A stretch of DNA of 64,000 nucleotides from Opitutia bacterium (GTDB lineage Bacteria; Verrucomicrobiota; Verrucomicrobiia; Opitutales; Opitutaceae). The DNA lies in contig CANHJG010000007.1 of NCBI GenBank assembly GCA_947461205.1, positions 1 through 64,000 of the forward strand, in the 5' to 3' direction. The notes beneath the pieces are model-generated. The model ran no database searches. It worked only from the letters and a program-made list of their open reading frames with translations, and had not been told where the DNA came from. Below are positions 45,245 through 54,422 of the stretch, in pieces (positions within the stretch are counted from its first letter, which is position 1; each line of letters opens with the position of its first letter). Made by a program: the position numbers and the translations under genes.

Positions 45245-46714
45245 ATGAAACTTTTTTCCCAGGCGGGTCTGGCCTTTGTCGCTTTATTTTCCCTCTCGTC
45301 CGCTGCACCGCCGAACATCGTTTTCATCATGACCGACCAGCACTCGGCCGATGCGCTGAGCTGCCGGATGGGTGACCGCTACTTGAAGACGCCCGCGCTG
45401 GATCGTCTCGCGGCGCGCGGCACCTTCTTCAGCCGCGCTTACACGCCGAACCCGCTCTGCATGCCGGCGCGCAACTCGATTTTCACCGGTCGCTATCCGC
45501 ACGAGACCGGTATCACCGACAACACCAAGACGACCCTCGATGCCTCCGCGTTCGTCACGATGGGGACGTATTTCCGCCAAGCCGGCTACCAGACCGCCTA
45601 CTTCGGCAAGTGGCATCTCGCCTACGACGAAGCGGCCACCCAGACCCACGGCTTCGAGACGCTCAAGACCGGGCACATCGATGCCGAAAACGCCGCACTG
45701 GCCACGACGTTTCTCGCCCGCAAACACGACCAGCCCTTCCTCCTCGTCGTCAGTTTTCTCAATCCCCACAACGTCTGCGAACTCGCCCGTGATCAGCCGT
45801 TGAACAACGGCCCGATCGGTGAACCGCCGTCGACCGAAAAACTCCCGCCCGCGCCGCCGAATCTGGCCCCACCGCGCAATGAGCCCGACACCCTGGCCCA
45901 AATCCGCGCGGGCTACCACGCCAACCCGCAGTTCCCCGTGGGCAATTTCAATCCGCAAATGTGGCAGGCGCTCCGCTGGGGTTACTATCGCCTCATCGAA
46001 AAAGTCGACGCCGAGATCGGCAAGGTCCTCGATGCGCTCAAAGCCGCCGGCCTCGAGGAGAACACGCTGATCGTCTTCACTGCCGACCACGGCGAGTGCG
46101 CTGGCGCCCACGGCTTCAACCAGAAAACCGTCTTCAATGAGGAGTCGGCGCGCGTGCCCTTTATCGTCAGCGCCCCCGGCCAGCGCACCGGCCGCGTGTC
46201 GGAAAAATTCACCAATACCGGTCTCGATATTTTACCGACGATGCTCGACTTCGCCAGCCTCCCCCGGCCCGAAAAACTCCCCGGCGTCAGCCTCCGTCCA
46301 CTCGCGTTGGGCCAGCCCGTCACTTCGTGGCGCGACGACGTCGTGGTGCAGAACAATATGTCTCAGACCTTTCCCGTCGCCGGCAACGTGCCGACGACCG
46401 AAGGCCGCATGATTCGCGCGGACCGCTACAAATATTGCGTCTACGTCCACGGCCACTATCGCGAATCTCTCGTGGATCTTGAAAAAGATCCCGGCGAGAT
46501 GAACAATCTAGCCCGCGATCCGGCGCACCGTGAGACGCTGCTCGCCATGCGCGAACGCCTGCGGAAATGGGGCGTGGAAACCCGCGACCCCCTCGTCGCC
46601 GCGATGCTGGCCGATGACGTGAAGCCCCGCGAGTTCGCCATCGTCAAAACGCCCAAGAACGCCGCCCGAGCGGAAGGTCTCGGGAAGCAGAAAAAAGCCA
46701 AAGATCACGAGTGA
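45245..46714 (+). CDS. Secreted type I sulfatase (Cys-type), first copy
   Basis: The 489-residue product has a signal peptide (MKLFSQAGLAFVALFSLSSA) and the arylsulfatase fold. NIVFIMTDQHSADALSCRMG begins the metal site (DQ for Ca2+), and the sulfatase motif is NPLCMPARNSIFTGRYPHET with Cys72 (C-x-P-x-R), which is converted to formylglycine by a maturase. ENTLIVFTADHGECAGAHGF supplies the Asp-His metal ligands. Such enzymes remove sulfate esters from polysaccharide fragments. The gene overlaps the next one by one base (TGATG, 46712-46716), indicating coupled translation. No anaerobic sulfatase-maturating enzyme is in the window, so formylglycine must be made elsewhere. Confidence 0.95.
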   Translation: MKLFSQAGLAFVALFSLSSAAPPNIVFIMTDQHSADALSCRMGDRYLKTPALDRLAARGTFFSRAYTPNPLCMPARNSIFTGRYPHETGITDNTKTTLDASAFVTMGTYFRQAGYQTAYFGKWHLAYDEAATQTHGFETLKTGHIDAENAALATTFLARKHDQPFLLVVSFLNPHNVCELARDQPLNNGPIGEPPSTEKLPPAPPNLAPPRNEPDTLAQIRAGYHANPQFPVGNFNPQMWQALRWGYYRLIEKVDAEIGKVLDALKAAGLEENTLIVFTADHGECAGAHGFNQKTVFNEESARVPFIVSAPGQRTGRVSEKFTNTGLDILPTMLDFASLPRPEKLPGVSLRPLALGQPVTSWRDDVVVQNNMSQTFPVAGNVPTTEGRMIRADRYKYCVYVHGHYRESLVDLEKDPGEMNNLARDPAHRETLLAMRERLRKWGVETRDPLVAAMLADDVKPREFAIVKTPKNAARAEGLGKQKKAKDHE

Positions 46715-47886
46715 TGGTCGCCGCCTTGAAGCTCGGCATTCACTGTCTCATCGGTCTGTTGCTGGGCGCCACGCTCAGCCTTCGCAGCGCGGATGCCCTC
46801 CAGAAAGCAGGCGCGGATTCCGTCGCCACGGAGTCGTTGCCCGCGTTCAAAGCAGCGTTGCGCGCCACCCTGACTCGCCACTTGGACACGTTGCTCGGCG
46901 CCGACGGATCGGTCCGCGCGATGAAGGGTAAAACTGCCGAGGGAAACGGTGCGCTGGCCTTCTACCTGATGTTCGAGCTGACCGGAGACCAGCGCTACCG
47001 CCGCGCTGCGCTGAGTCTGGTGGACCAGGTGTTGAAGGACATGCGCGCGACGAAATTCGGCGTGTTGCCCATCAAGGAAAAGGACAAGCCCGGCGGCACG
47101 ACGATCGTCGGCGGCGGTCCGCCCGCGCTCGGGGCTTATACGTCGAGCGTCGCCTACATTCTGCACCAAGAAGGCGGGCGAAACGCCGACCTCCGCTACC
47201 TCGCTACCGTACTCGACCGTTACGCCTGGAACGAAAGCGGTTGGTGGGCCGCGACCATCGACGTGAAGACCGGCGAGTCCAAACTGCCGATGAGCAAGCC
47301 GTCGATTATCAACAAGACGGCGGCGATGGCCATGGCGGCAGGAATCGTCAGCGGCTACGTGCGGGACATCGACCCGGTGCTCTCAGCCAGTCTGAAACGG
47401 AAAACGGACAAGTGCATTTACGAACAGATTATCCCCGCGCAGCTCGCCGATGGCTTTTGGCACTACGGGCTCAACGAGAACGACCCAAAGGACAAGGACG
47501 TCTTCGGTTACTTCATGCTCACGACGAAGGAGCTGATGAACCTGCAGCGCTTCAACTCCGCCTACCACGAGGATCGCCTCAACGCCGCGATCAAGAAAGC
47601 GCAGTCCTTCGCGCTGCAGCAGATCGCTCCGATGACCGAGCCCAATACCGGTCCCGCCCCTCGCCCCCACGCCACCGCCGGCACGCCGAACCGATACTCG
47701 GTGCAGGACGAAGCCAAGCGCAGCTACCAACTCGGCTTCATTCTCCTCGCGAGCGGACACGAAACGGAGGGCCTCAAAATTATGAACGCCGCGCTCGCGC
47801 AATTCCCGGTCGGCAACACCGGCCAGGAAGGATCGCACGCCGCGGAACCCTCGGCCCTCATCCTCTCCAGCCAGCTCGTCCGTTGA
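46714..47886 (+). CDS. Secreted alpha-helical protein (alpha/alpha-barrel-like), unknown family
   Basis: The 390-residue product begins with ATG 46714 (MVAALKLGIHCLIGLLLGAT), a signal peptide. The mature part is a chain of helices with conserved-looking aromatic and acidic stretches: EGNGALAFYLMFELTGDQRY, GGTTIVGGGPPALGAYTSSV, YAWNESGWWAATIDVKTGES, and ADGFWHYGLNENDPKDKDVF with GYFMLTTKELMNLQRFNSAY. The repeated helical pairs suggest an (alpha/alpha)6 toroid as found in GH88/GH105 unsaturated uronyl hydrolases and several lyases, but I cannot match it to a family. It lies between two sulfatases in one transcription unit, so a role in sulfated glycan breakdown is likely. Confidence 0.7.
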   Translation: MVAALKLGIHCLIGLLLGATLSLRSADALQKAGADSVATESLPAFKAALRATLTRHLDTLLGADGSVRAMKGKTAEGNGALAFYLMFELTGDQRYRRAALSLVDQVLKDMRATKFGVLPIKEKDKPGGTTIVGGGPPALGAYTSSVAYILHQEGGRNADLRYLATVLDRYAWNESGWWAATIDVKTGESKLPMSKPSIINKTAAMAMAAGIVSGYVRDIDPVLSASLKRKTDKCIYEQIIPAQLADGFWHYGLNENDPKDKDVFGYFMLTTKELMNLQRFNSAYHEDRLNAAIKKAQSFALQQIAPMTEPNTGPAPRPHATAGTPNRYSVQDEAKRSYQLGFILLASGHETEGLKIMNAALAQFPVGNTGQEGSHAAEPSALILSSQLVR

Positions 47887-47912
47887 GTGATGCTTCAACC
47901 GTTTTCTCAATC

Positions 47913-49379
47913 GTGAAATTTTTCTTCGGCTGGATCACTGTCTTCCTCACCGCGGTTCCCGCCGCGACCGTAGCGCAAAGCGCGAAGCCGAACCTCGTCG
48001 TCATTTTGGCGGATGACTTCGGTTGGGGCAGTTCCACTCCCTACGGAGCCAAGGGCCTGAACACCCCGAACCTCGACCGCCTCGCGCGGGAGGGGCGCCG
48101 GTTCACCCATGCTTACGCGCCGGGTTCAGTGTGCTCGCCTTCTCGCTACGCCCTGATGACCGGTCGCTATTACTGGCGCACGGCGATCAGAGACGGCGAA
48201 GTCCTCACTCCGACCGCGCCCCTCCACATTGAGCCGGGCCGGCTGACGCTCGCGTCGCTGTGCAAGTCGCAGGGCTACCGCACTGGTGCCGTGGGCAAGT
48301 GGCACCTCGGCTTTCAGACCGGCGTCGCAGAAACCGATTGGAACCAACCGCTGCAGCCCGGCCCGCGTGCGGTCGGCTTCGACTATTTTTACGGCCTCGG
48401 GGGCAATCCGGGTAACGGTCCGCACGCGTTTATTGAAGATGAAAACATCGTCGGCCGCCTGCCCGGCGAGAAGGTCGTCGTCGCCAGCGCGGGGGGAAAG
48501 GGCACGACCACCGGCCTCCGCGAGCAGCGTGTGGTCGACCGCATCATGGAAGCCATTACCGCGAAGGCGACAACCTGGGTCGAAGCGAACCACGCATCCC
48601 CGTTCTTCCTGTATTTCGCCCCGAACGCCGTGCACGGCCCGATTGCACCGAATCCCCGTTTCACCGGCAGCAGCTACGGTAGCTACGGTGACTTCATCCA
48701 CGAACTGGACTGGAGCGTCGGCCAAATTCTCGCCACCCTTGACCGGCTGAAGCTCGCCGAAAATACGCTCGTTATTTTCACGAGCGATAACGGCGGCATC
48801 GCCGACGCCGGCAACGGCAACACCGGCAAGGCCATGGCAGCCGGCCTCGCCATCAATGGCCACCTGCGCGGCGGCAAACACACGGAATACGAGGGCGGCT
48901 TCCGCGAGCCCTTCCTCGTTCGTTGGCCGGGCCACGTGCCCGCCCACACCGTGAGCGACCAGGTCATCGCGCTGCCCGATGTGCTCGCCACCGTCGCCGC
49001 CGTCTTGCAAGCGCCGCTGCCCACGGGCACGGCCGAGGACAGCATCAACGTCCTCCGCGCCTTCATCGAGCCCACGCCCGGTCCACCCGTGCGCGATCAC
49101 GTCATCCTGCAGGCCGCCGACGGTACCTACGCGATACGCGTCGGCGACTGGCGGCTCATCGAGCGCGTCGGCGCCCCGACGTTTGTACCTCGACCGTCAA
49201 CCAAGACCGGCAAGAAACCCCACGAGGGCCCGAAGCACGACGAGCTCTTTAATCTCAAGGACGATCCTGCCGAGACGAGAGACCTTTCCGCCACCCACGC
49301 GGATCAAGTCGCGAAAATGAAACGTCTGCTCACCGCGGCGCGCGACCGCGGTTTCACACGGATTGACGTGGGGAACTAG
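47913..49379 (+). CDS. Secreted type I sulfatase (Cys-type), second copy
   Basis: The 488-residue product begins at a GTG (47913, MKFFFGWITVFLTAVPAATV), with a signal peptide ending near AQS. NLVVILADDFGWGSSTPYGA holds the DD metal site, and APGSVCSPSRYALMTGRYYW is the sulfatase motif with Cys74 (C-x-P-x-R, CSPSR). HGPIAPNPRF and FTSDNGG... supply further ligands. It differs from the first sulfatase (both in sequence and the CSPSR variant), so the two likely act on different sulfate positions. Start choice is GTG because no ATG exists upstream in frame near the signal. It is 26 bases from the previous gene. Confidence 0.94.
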   Translation: MKFFFGWITVFLTAVPAATVAQSAKPNLVVILADDFGWGSSTPYGAKGLNTPNLDRLAREGRRFTHAYAPGSVCSPSRYALMTGRYYWRTAIRDGEVLTPTAPLHIEPGRLTLASLCKSQGYRTGAVGKWHLGFQTGVAETDWNQPLQPGPRAVGFDYFYGLGGNPGNGPHAFIEDENIVGRLPGEKVVVASAGGKGTTTGLREQRVVDRIMEAITAKATTWVEANHASPFFLYFAPNAVHGPIAPNPRFTGSSYGSYGDFIHELDWSVGQILATLDRLKLAENTLVIFTSDNGGIADAGNGNTGKAMAAGLAINGHLRGGKHTEYEGGFREPFLVRWPGHVPAHTVSDQVIALPDVLATVAAVLQAPLPTGTAEDSINVLRAFIEPTPGPPVRDHVILQAADGTYAIRVGDWRLIERVGAPTFVPRPSTKTGKKPHEGPKHDELFNLKDDPAETRDLSATHADQVAKMKRLLTAARDRGFTRIDVGN

Positions 49380-49845
49380 TCCGCGTTTTTTCCACAGGCC
49401 CGGTTTCCCGCCCCTTAATATTTCCGCTTCACTCGCTCAGGGCCGCCCGTCGACCCGCACTCGGCGCCGCCAACGGTCATCGCCTCGTTGTCCGCTCTAC
49501 TTTCTGCGCCGGCGTCGTGATCGGGGCCGGCTCGATGTTTGGCCAAGCCGCGCCGGCGAAGCCATCGCCCGTCGCCGGAAAAACGACCATGCAGGCGGAC
49601 GATGGGCCCGTCCTGCGGAGCTGAAGCGGCGAGCGTTTCAGTGAATGGCCGGTCTATCAGCGCACGGCTGCCAACGTGGTCAAATCGTCGAACATCGAAC
49701 CAACTTCAGGGACCTTGGCTGACCACGACTTTGCCCGAAACGACCGCGATGCCCCACGAAGTGCGAATGTTTCTTTCGTTCGCGTTCGGACCGGGGTAGC
49801 GAAGAGAGTTACGCGCGCTATTCAGCTATCGCTCCCTTTTACCCC
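49380..49845. other. Spacer inside the polysaccharide locus
   Basis: Between the second sulfatase and the cytochrome c dehydrogenase. A plus-strand frame with sequence such as STFCAGVVIGAGSMFGQAAP and KTTMQADDGPVL vaguely recalls the exported N-terminus of TonB-dependent receptors, followed by a stop and no receptor. It could be a remnant of an outer-membrane receptor gene, but the match is weak. No RNA structure or repeat is evident. Confidence 0.3.
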
Positions 49846-51633
49846 GTGATTTCAAACCTATTCCTGCATCGTATTCGCGAGCTTGTCGTCCTCGGTGCCG
49901 TCACTTCGGCGTGTTTCGCGGCCAAGGCGCCCGCCCCCGCGGCGCCGCCACTCCTGTCGCCTCCGCCCAGCTATCCGCGCGACGAGGTAACGCTCGGGCA
50001 AGGACGGACATTGTTCACGCAGCTTTGCGCCGGATGCCATGTGCTCGACCGCGATGGCATCGGGCCACCGCTCGGTGGCGTCACGCGCGTGCTGACCCAG
50101 ACGGAACTGCTGCGACACATTCGCAATCCAGCCGCGCTCATTGAGGCGGGGAACCTCCGCGCAAACGCACTGTTCCGCCGCTACAAAGTCGTGATGCCGC
50201 CGTTTGAGGCTTTGCCCGAAGACCAGCTCGTCGCGATCCTCGCCCACCTCGATTTCGAATCGGAGAAATCCAAGCTCGCGCCTTTCGCCGTTGATCTCAC
50301 GCCGCCGACTGGAAAAGAGGTCCGGCTGATTCCGCCCGTGGAGAAGTCTTCGCTCGTGATCGAGCTGGAGGAGTGGGCGGAAATTCCCCTCGCGCCGAAT
50401 CGCCGGCCCGACAAGGGCATCGCTACCCTGCGCTCGAGCCCCCGGAAGGACGGGGCGGTGTTTATCAGTGATCAGATGGGCGTGATCTACCGCGTGAAGG
50501 ACCGGAAGGCCGAAGTGTTTCTCGACATCCGCGGCCAGTTTCCCGCCTTCGTCTTTGAGCCCGGGATCGCCACGGGCTTGGGCAGCTTCGCGTTTCATCC
50601 GGATTTTCCGCGCAACGGCCTGTTCTACACCACGCACGCCGAGATCACGCCGAGCAAACCCGCCATCAATGAGGCATGGTATGAAAAGGTCGTCATCCCG
50701 GACAAAGGCACGCCACCGCTTTATTGGATCTTGTCCGAGTGGCACGCGAACGATCCGATGGCAGATCGTTTCGCCGGGAGCCGGCGCGAAGTGCTGCGGC
50801 TCAAAACGCCCACGACAGCCCATGGCTGCCAGGACATCGCGTTTGCGCCGGTGACCGATCGCCGCGATCCCGATTACGGCCTCCTCTTCCTCGGTGTCGG
50901 CGACGGCGGCTCGGTCAATTTAAAGCTGCCGGACCTGGCCGGCACGCCGCGTTCGCTGCTGGGTGCGTTGCTGCGGATTGACCCACGGGGGAAAAACGCC
51001 CCGGGCGGCGGCTACGGGATTCCGGCCGACAATCCTTTCGCGCACAGTGCGGATCCGCTGGCGCGGCCCGAAATCTGGGCCTACGGGTTTCGCAACCCAC
51101 ACCGCATGTGCTGGGATCTTTCGTATGGAAAACGGCTCATCGTGGCCGACATCGGCGAGTCGAACGCCGAAGAGGTCAACCTGATCGAAAAAGGCGGAGA
51201 CTATGGTTGGAACAAGCTCGAGGGCCTCGCCCGCGTCGACGTCATGAAGGACGCGAAAGTGGTCCAACCCGCTACGCCCGTCGAGCTCGCACCGTATCGT
51301 CCGCCCTTGGGGGCCTACGATCACACCGATGGGCGGGCGATTTCGGGCGGTTTTGTTTACCGCGGCCCGATCGAGGCCCTGCAGCACCACTACATTTTCG
51401 GCGATATCGTGACCGCGCGGCTCTTCTTCATGCGGATGGATGAAAAACAGTCGGACGGCAAAATCTACGAGCTGAACGTCGAGCGGGACGGCGCCGCCAC
51501 GAGCATTGCCGCGCTTTCGCACACGAAACGGGCGCACCTCCGCATCGGCTACGACGAGCACACGGGCGACCTTTTTTTCATGACCAAGGAAGATGGTCGC
51601 GTGCGTCGCGTAACGAAGGCCTTTGCCCGGTGA
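49846..51633 (+). CDS. Cytochrome c fused to PQQ-dependent sugar dehydrogenase-like beta-propeller
   Basis: The 595-residue product starts at a GTG with a signal-like segment (ELVVLGAVTSACFAAKAPAP). An N-terminal cytochrome c domain (about residues 45-135) has the heme motif CAGCH (Cys61, Cys64, His65) and a possible axial Met in VVMPPF (Met117). The rest is a six-bladed propeller of the soluble glucose dehydrogenase (GSDH) family: IATGLGSFAFHPDFPRNGLF, YGLLFLGVGDGGSVNLKLPD, LLGALLRIDPRGK, EIWAYGFRNPHRMCWDLSYG and AISGGFVYRGPIEALQHHYI. It would oxidise aldoses using PQQ and pass electrons via heme to the respiratory chain, acting in the periplasm. Its stop overlaps the next gene by four bases. 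Confidence 0.92.
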   Translation: MISNLFLHRIRELVVLGAVTSACFAAKAPAPAAPPLLSPPPSYPRDEVTLGQGRTLFTQLCAGCHVLDRDGIGPPLGGVTRVLTQTELLRHIRNPAALIEAGNLRANALFRRYKVVMPPFEALPEDQLVAILAHLDFESEKSKLAPFAVDLTPPTGKEVRLIPPVEKSSLVIELEEWAEIPLAPNRRPDKGIATLRSSPRKDGAVFISDQMGVIYRVKDRKAEVFLDIRGQFPAFVFEPGIATGLGSFAFHPDFPRNGLFYTTHAEITPSKPAINEAWYEKVVIPDKGTPPLYWILSEWHANDPMADRFAGSRREVLRLKTPTTAHGCQDIAFAPVTDRRDPDYGLLFLGVGDGGSVNLKLPDLAGTPRSLLGALLRIDPRGKNAPGGGYGIPADNPFAHSADPLARPEIWAYGFRNPHRMCWDLSYGKRLIVADIGESNAEEVNLIEKGGDYGWNKLEGLARVDVMKDAKVVQPATPVELAPYRPPLGAYDHTDGRAISGGFVYRGPIEALQHHYIFGDIVTARLFFMRMDEKQSDGKIYELNVERDGAATSIAALSHTKRAHLRIGYDEHTGDLFFMTKEDGRVRRVTKAFAR

Positions 51634-52709
51634 ACCGCGGAGCTCGAATCATTGGGTGCGTACTCGGGCTGAGCACTGCCCCGGCGGTTTCCACTCTGGA
51701 GGCGGCGACCGCGCCGCGTTATGCGCTGCACGAAGCCACGACAGCGAAAAAAATCCCGCTCATCGTTTTGCGCGATGAAACGAGTCGCCTCGAGGCCGCG
51801 GTCGCACCGACGCAAGGTGGCGAGTTGTCCGGCCTGGCGGTTGAGTTTCAGAGGCGCTGGGTCGAGTTGCTCTATCGCGGACGCGACTACCGGCCCGCGT
51901 CGGGGTTTCGAGGCAAAGCCTCGATCCTCTGGCCGGCGGTGGGTTCGAGCGTCCCAGCAGGGGCGACTCCGGTGAACGGAAAAGTCGCCAGCGCCTACGA
52001 CTATCGGGGAAAACGCTACCCGATGCCGCAGCATGGCTTCGCGCGGCTCAAATCCTGGTCGGTCGCGCGGACCTGGACAGACGCGACGGAGGCCGCCGTC
52101 GAATTGGTGCTGAAGGACGATGCGGAGACCCGCGCGCAGTATCCCTTCGGCTTCGCGCTGCACGTGATCTACCGCGTGACCGAAGGCCGCGTCGAAATTC
52201 AACACGAGGTAAAGGCCGCAGCGGACAACACCGCGCCCATGGCCTTTTCCATCGGCAATCATATCGGCTTCGCCGTGCCGCTGCTGGCTGGATCGTCGGT
52301 CGAGTCCTTCGCCGTCGAGAGCCCGTCTCGCTTCGAATATCTGCGCGGGAAGAACGGCGCCCCCGATGGCACGACCCGGGAGCGAAGCTTTCCCCCTTCG
52401 ACTCCACTCAAAGATTTGCAGTTCATGCCTGCGATGTCGGTTGGCGCCTACGACGCTGATCCCTGGTTTCGCCTGACCGACGCGAGCGGGCTCGGTGTGA
52501 AGGTGACGCACCGCGCGCAATCCACGCCGGTGCCGCCCTTCGTCCAATTCAATCTCTACGGCGGCACGGCCGAGGGGTTTTTCTGCCCCGAGCCCTTTGT
52601 CGGTCTGCACAATTCGCTGAACACGCAGACCGGTCAGATCGCTCTCGCTCCGGGAAAGAGCTGGTCTTGGCTGATCCGCGTCGAACCAGAGCGGGTCGCG
52701 CGCAAATAG
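51630..52709 (+). CDS. Exported aldose 1-epimerase-like (galactose mutarotase superfamily) protein
   Basis: The 359-residue product begins at a GTG overlapping the preceding stop (GTGA, 51630-51633) and has a signal-like N-terminus (GARIIGCVLGLSTAPAVSTL). The mature part shows the galactose mutarotase superfamily beta-sandwich: VAPTQGGELSGLAVEFQRRW, GKRYPMPQHGFARLKSWSVA (catalytic His in QHGFAR), PFGFALHVIYRVTEGRVEIQ, APMAFSIGNHIGFAVPLLAG (second His in GNH), and a C-terminal PEPFVGLHNSLNT with the catalytic Glu. Mutarotases interconvert alpha and beta anomers; this one is placed directly after a beta-specific sugar dehydrogenase, so it may supply the preferred anomer in the periplasm. Confidence 0.88.
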   Translation: MNRGARIIGCVLGLSTAPAVSTLEAATAPRYALHEATTAKKIPLIVLRDETSRLEAAVAPTQGGELSGLAVEFQRRWVELLYRGRDYRPASGFRGKASILWPAVGSSVPAGATPVNGKVASAYDYRGKRYPMPQHGFARLKSWSVARTWTDATEAAVELVLKDDAETRAQYPFGFALHVIYRVTEGRVEIQHEVKAAADNTAPMAFSIGNHIGFAVPLLAGSSVESFAVESPSRFEYLRGKNGAPDGTTRERSFPPSTPLKDLQFMPAMSVGAYDADPWFRLTDASGLGVKVTHRAQSTPVPPFVQFNLYGGTAEGFFCPEPFVGLHNSLNTQTGQIALAPGKSWSWLIRVEPERVARK

Positions 52710-52843
52710 CCCAAGCCAGCGAGGTTCGCCGGGGAGGCCGAGGATTCCCCTGGGCAACCTGTCCCGGACATCCCCTTGCCCGGTTGCCCGCGGGGGCCGG
52801 CGACTTTCGCGGGGGGCGTGCCGGGGCGCGGGACCGGCCAAGC

Positions 52844-54385
52844 TCAATAGAAAACGGTGCGGTCGAGGCTGCGATATTGAATGGCTTCGAGCAGGTGAGG
52901 GGCCTCGATTTTTTCGGCGGCGGCGAGATCGGCGATGGTGCGGGCGACTTTGAGAATGCGATCGTAGGCGCGGGCGGAGAGGCTGAGTTGCTCCATCGCC
53001 TGCTGCAGCAGGTCACCGAGGGTGGCGTCGATGGCGCAATGTTTGCGGAGATGCGCGTTGGTCATGCGAGCGTTGGCGGTGACTTTCGTGCCGGCAAAGC
53101 GCTGCTGCTGCCGTAACCGGGCGGCTTGGACGCGGTCGCGCAGCGGGGCGGAGGGTTCGCCAAGTTTTTCATTGCGCAGCTCGGCGATGGAGAGGGCCGG
53201 CGCCTCGATGTGAATGTCGATGCGGTCGAGTAAGGGTCCGCTGATGCGCGCGCGATACCGCTGAATTTCTCCGGGCGAACAGCGACATTCGTGGCGGGGA
53301 TCTCCCAGGTAGCCGCACTTACAGGGGTTCATGGCCGCCACGAGCATAAAGGCGCAGGGGAGGGTGACTTTGCCGGCGCTGCGTGAGATGGTGACGTCGC
53401 CGTCCTCGAGCGGCTGGCGGAGGACCTCGAGCGCCGAGCGTTTGAATTCGGGTAACTCGTCGAGGAAGAGCACCCCGTGGTGGGCGAGGGAAATTTCCCC
53501 CGGTCCGGGAATCGTGCCACCGCCGAGCAGGGCGACGTCGGACACCGTGTGGTGCGGAGAACGGAAAGGGCGGGCGCCCCAGGTCATCTCGCCACTGATG
53601 GTACGCCCCGCCGCGGAGTGGATGCTCAGGATTTCCAGATGCTCGTCGAGGGTGGGCGCGGGCATCACGGTCGGGATGCGTTTCGCGACCATCGACTTCC
53701 CCGAGCCCGGCGGTCCGATCATCAGCACGTTATGGGAGCCGGCGACGGCGACTTCGATGGCGCGGCGCAAGGCGTGCTGCCCCTTAATCTCGGAGAAATC
53801 GGCCGCTCCGTCGGACGCGGGCGTGCTGGCGCGTTGGCGGGCGGCCTGAGGGTCCAGGGGCGTCAACGGTTTTTCACCGCTGAGAAACCGGGCGGCCTGA
53901 TCGAGCGAGTGGACCGCGTAAACTTCGATGCCTTCGACCAGCGCGGCTTCCTCAGCCGAGACGGACGGGAGCAGCAGACCGCGTTTGCCGAGCGCCCGGG
54001 CGAGCCGCGCCATCGCGAGCGCACCGCGCACCGGGCGGGTGGCGCCGGACAGACTGAGTTCGCCGGCGATCAGCCAGTCGGCAAGGTGCGCGGCTTTGAG
54101 CTGGTCGGTCGCGGCGAGGATGCCGAGGGCAATGGGGAGATCGTAGAACGGCCCCTCCTTGCGCAGATGGCCGGGGGCGAGATTGATCGTGGTGCGGGTG
54201 CGGGGCGGGTGGAAGCCGCTGTTGTTGAGCGCGGTGAAAACGCGGTCGCACGATTCCTTCACCGCGGTGTCGGCCAGGCCGACCAGATACCATTTGGGTT
54301 CGCCGGCTTCCCCGGCGTTGACCTCGACATGCACCAAATCGGCGTCAATCCCTTGGAGAGCGGCGGACGTTATCGTCGCGAGCAT
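52844..54385 (-). CDS. comM: YifB/ComM-family AAA+ ATPase (Mg-chelatase-like)
   Basis: The 513-residue product has the N-terminal ChlI-like domain ([40 protein letters not shown]) and an AAA+ core with Walker [20 protein letters not shown], Walker [21 protein letters not shown], and the Cys cluster [18 protein letters not shown] (a zinc site typical of the family). A C-terminal Mg_chelatase_C domain follows ([20 protein letters not shown]). ComM is a hexameric helicase that helps branch migration during natural transformation and may act in other recombination. Start ATG 54385 is standard for the family. Its proximity to type IV pilus genes supports a competence role, though this is inference. 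Confidence 0.94.
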   Translation of the reverse strand: MLATITSAALQGIDADLVHVEVNAGEAGEPKWYLVGLADTAVKESCDRVFTALNNSGFHPPRTRTTINLAPGHLRKEGPFYDLPIALGILAATDQLKAAHLADWLIAGELSLSGATRPVRGALAMARLARALGKRGLLLPSVSAEEAALVEGIEVYAVHSLDQAARFLSGEKPLTPLDPQAARQRASTPASDGAADFSEIKGQHALRRAIEVAVAGSHNVLMIGPPGSGKSMVAKRIPTVMPAPTLDEHLEILSIHSAAGRTISGEMTWGARPFRSPHHTVSDVALLGGGTIPGPGEISLAHHGVLFLDELPEFKRSALEVLRQPLEDGDVTISRSAGKVTLPCAFMLVAAMNPCKCGYLGDPRHECRCSPGEIQRYRARISGPLLDRIDIHIEAPALSIAELRNEKLGEPSAPLRDRVQAARLRQQQRFAGTKVTANARMTNAHLRKHCAIDATLGDLLQQAMEQLSLSARAYDRILKVARTIADLAAAEKIEAPHLLEAIQYRSLDRTVFY

Positions 54386-54422
54386 GGCCGGGGACTTTGC
54401 CGGAGCCGGCCCACGGTGCGAG

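Noticed and set aside
49440-49640. Possible exported N-terminus of a TonB-dependent receptor
   Set aside because: Weak composition-based resemblance and no receptor sequence after the stop.
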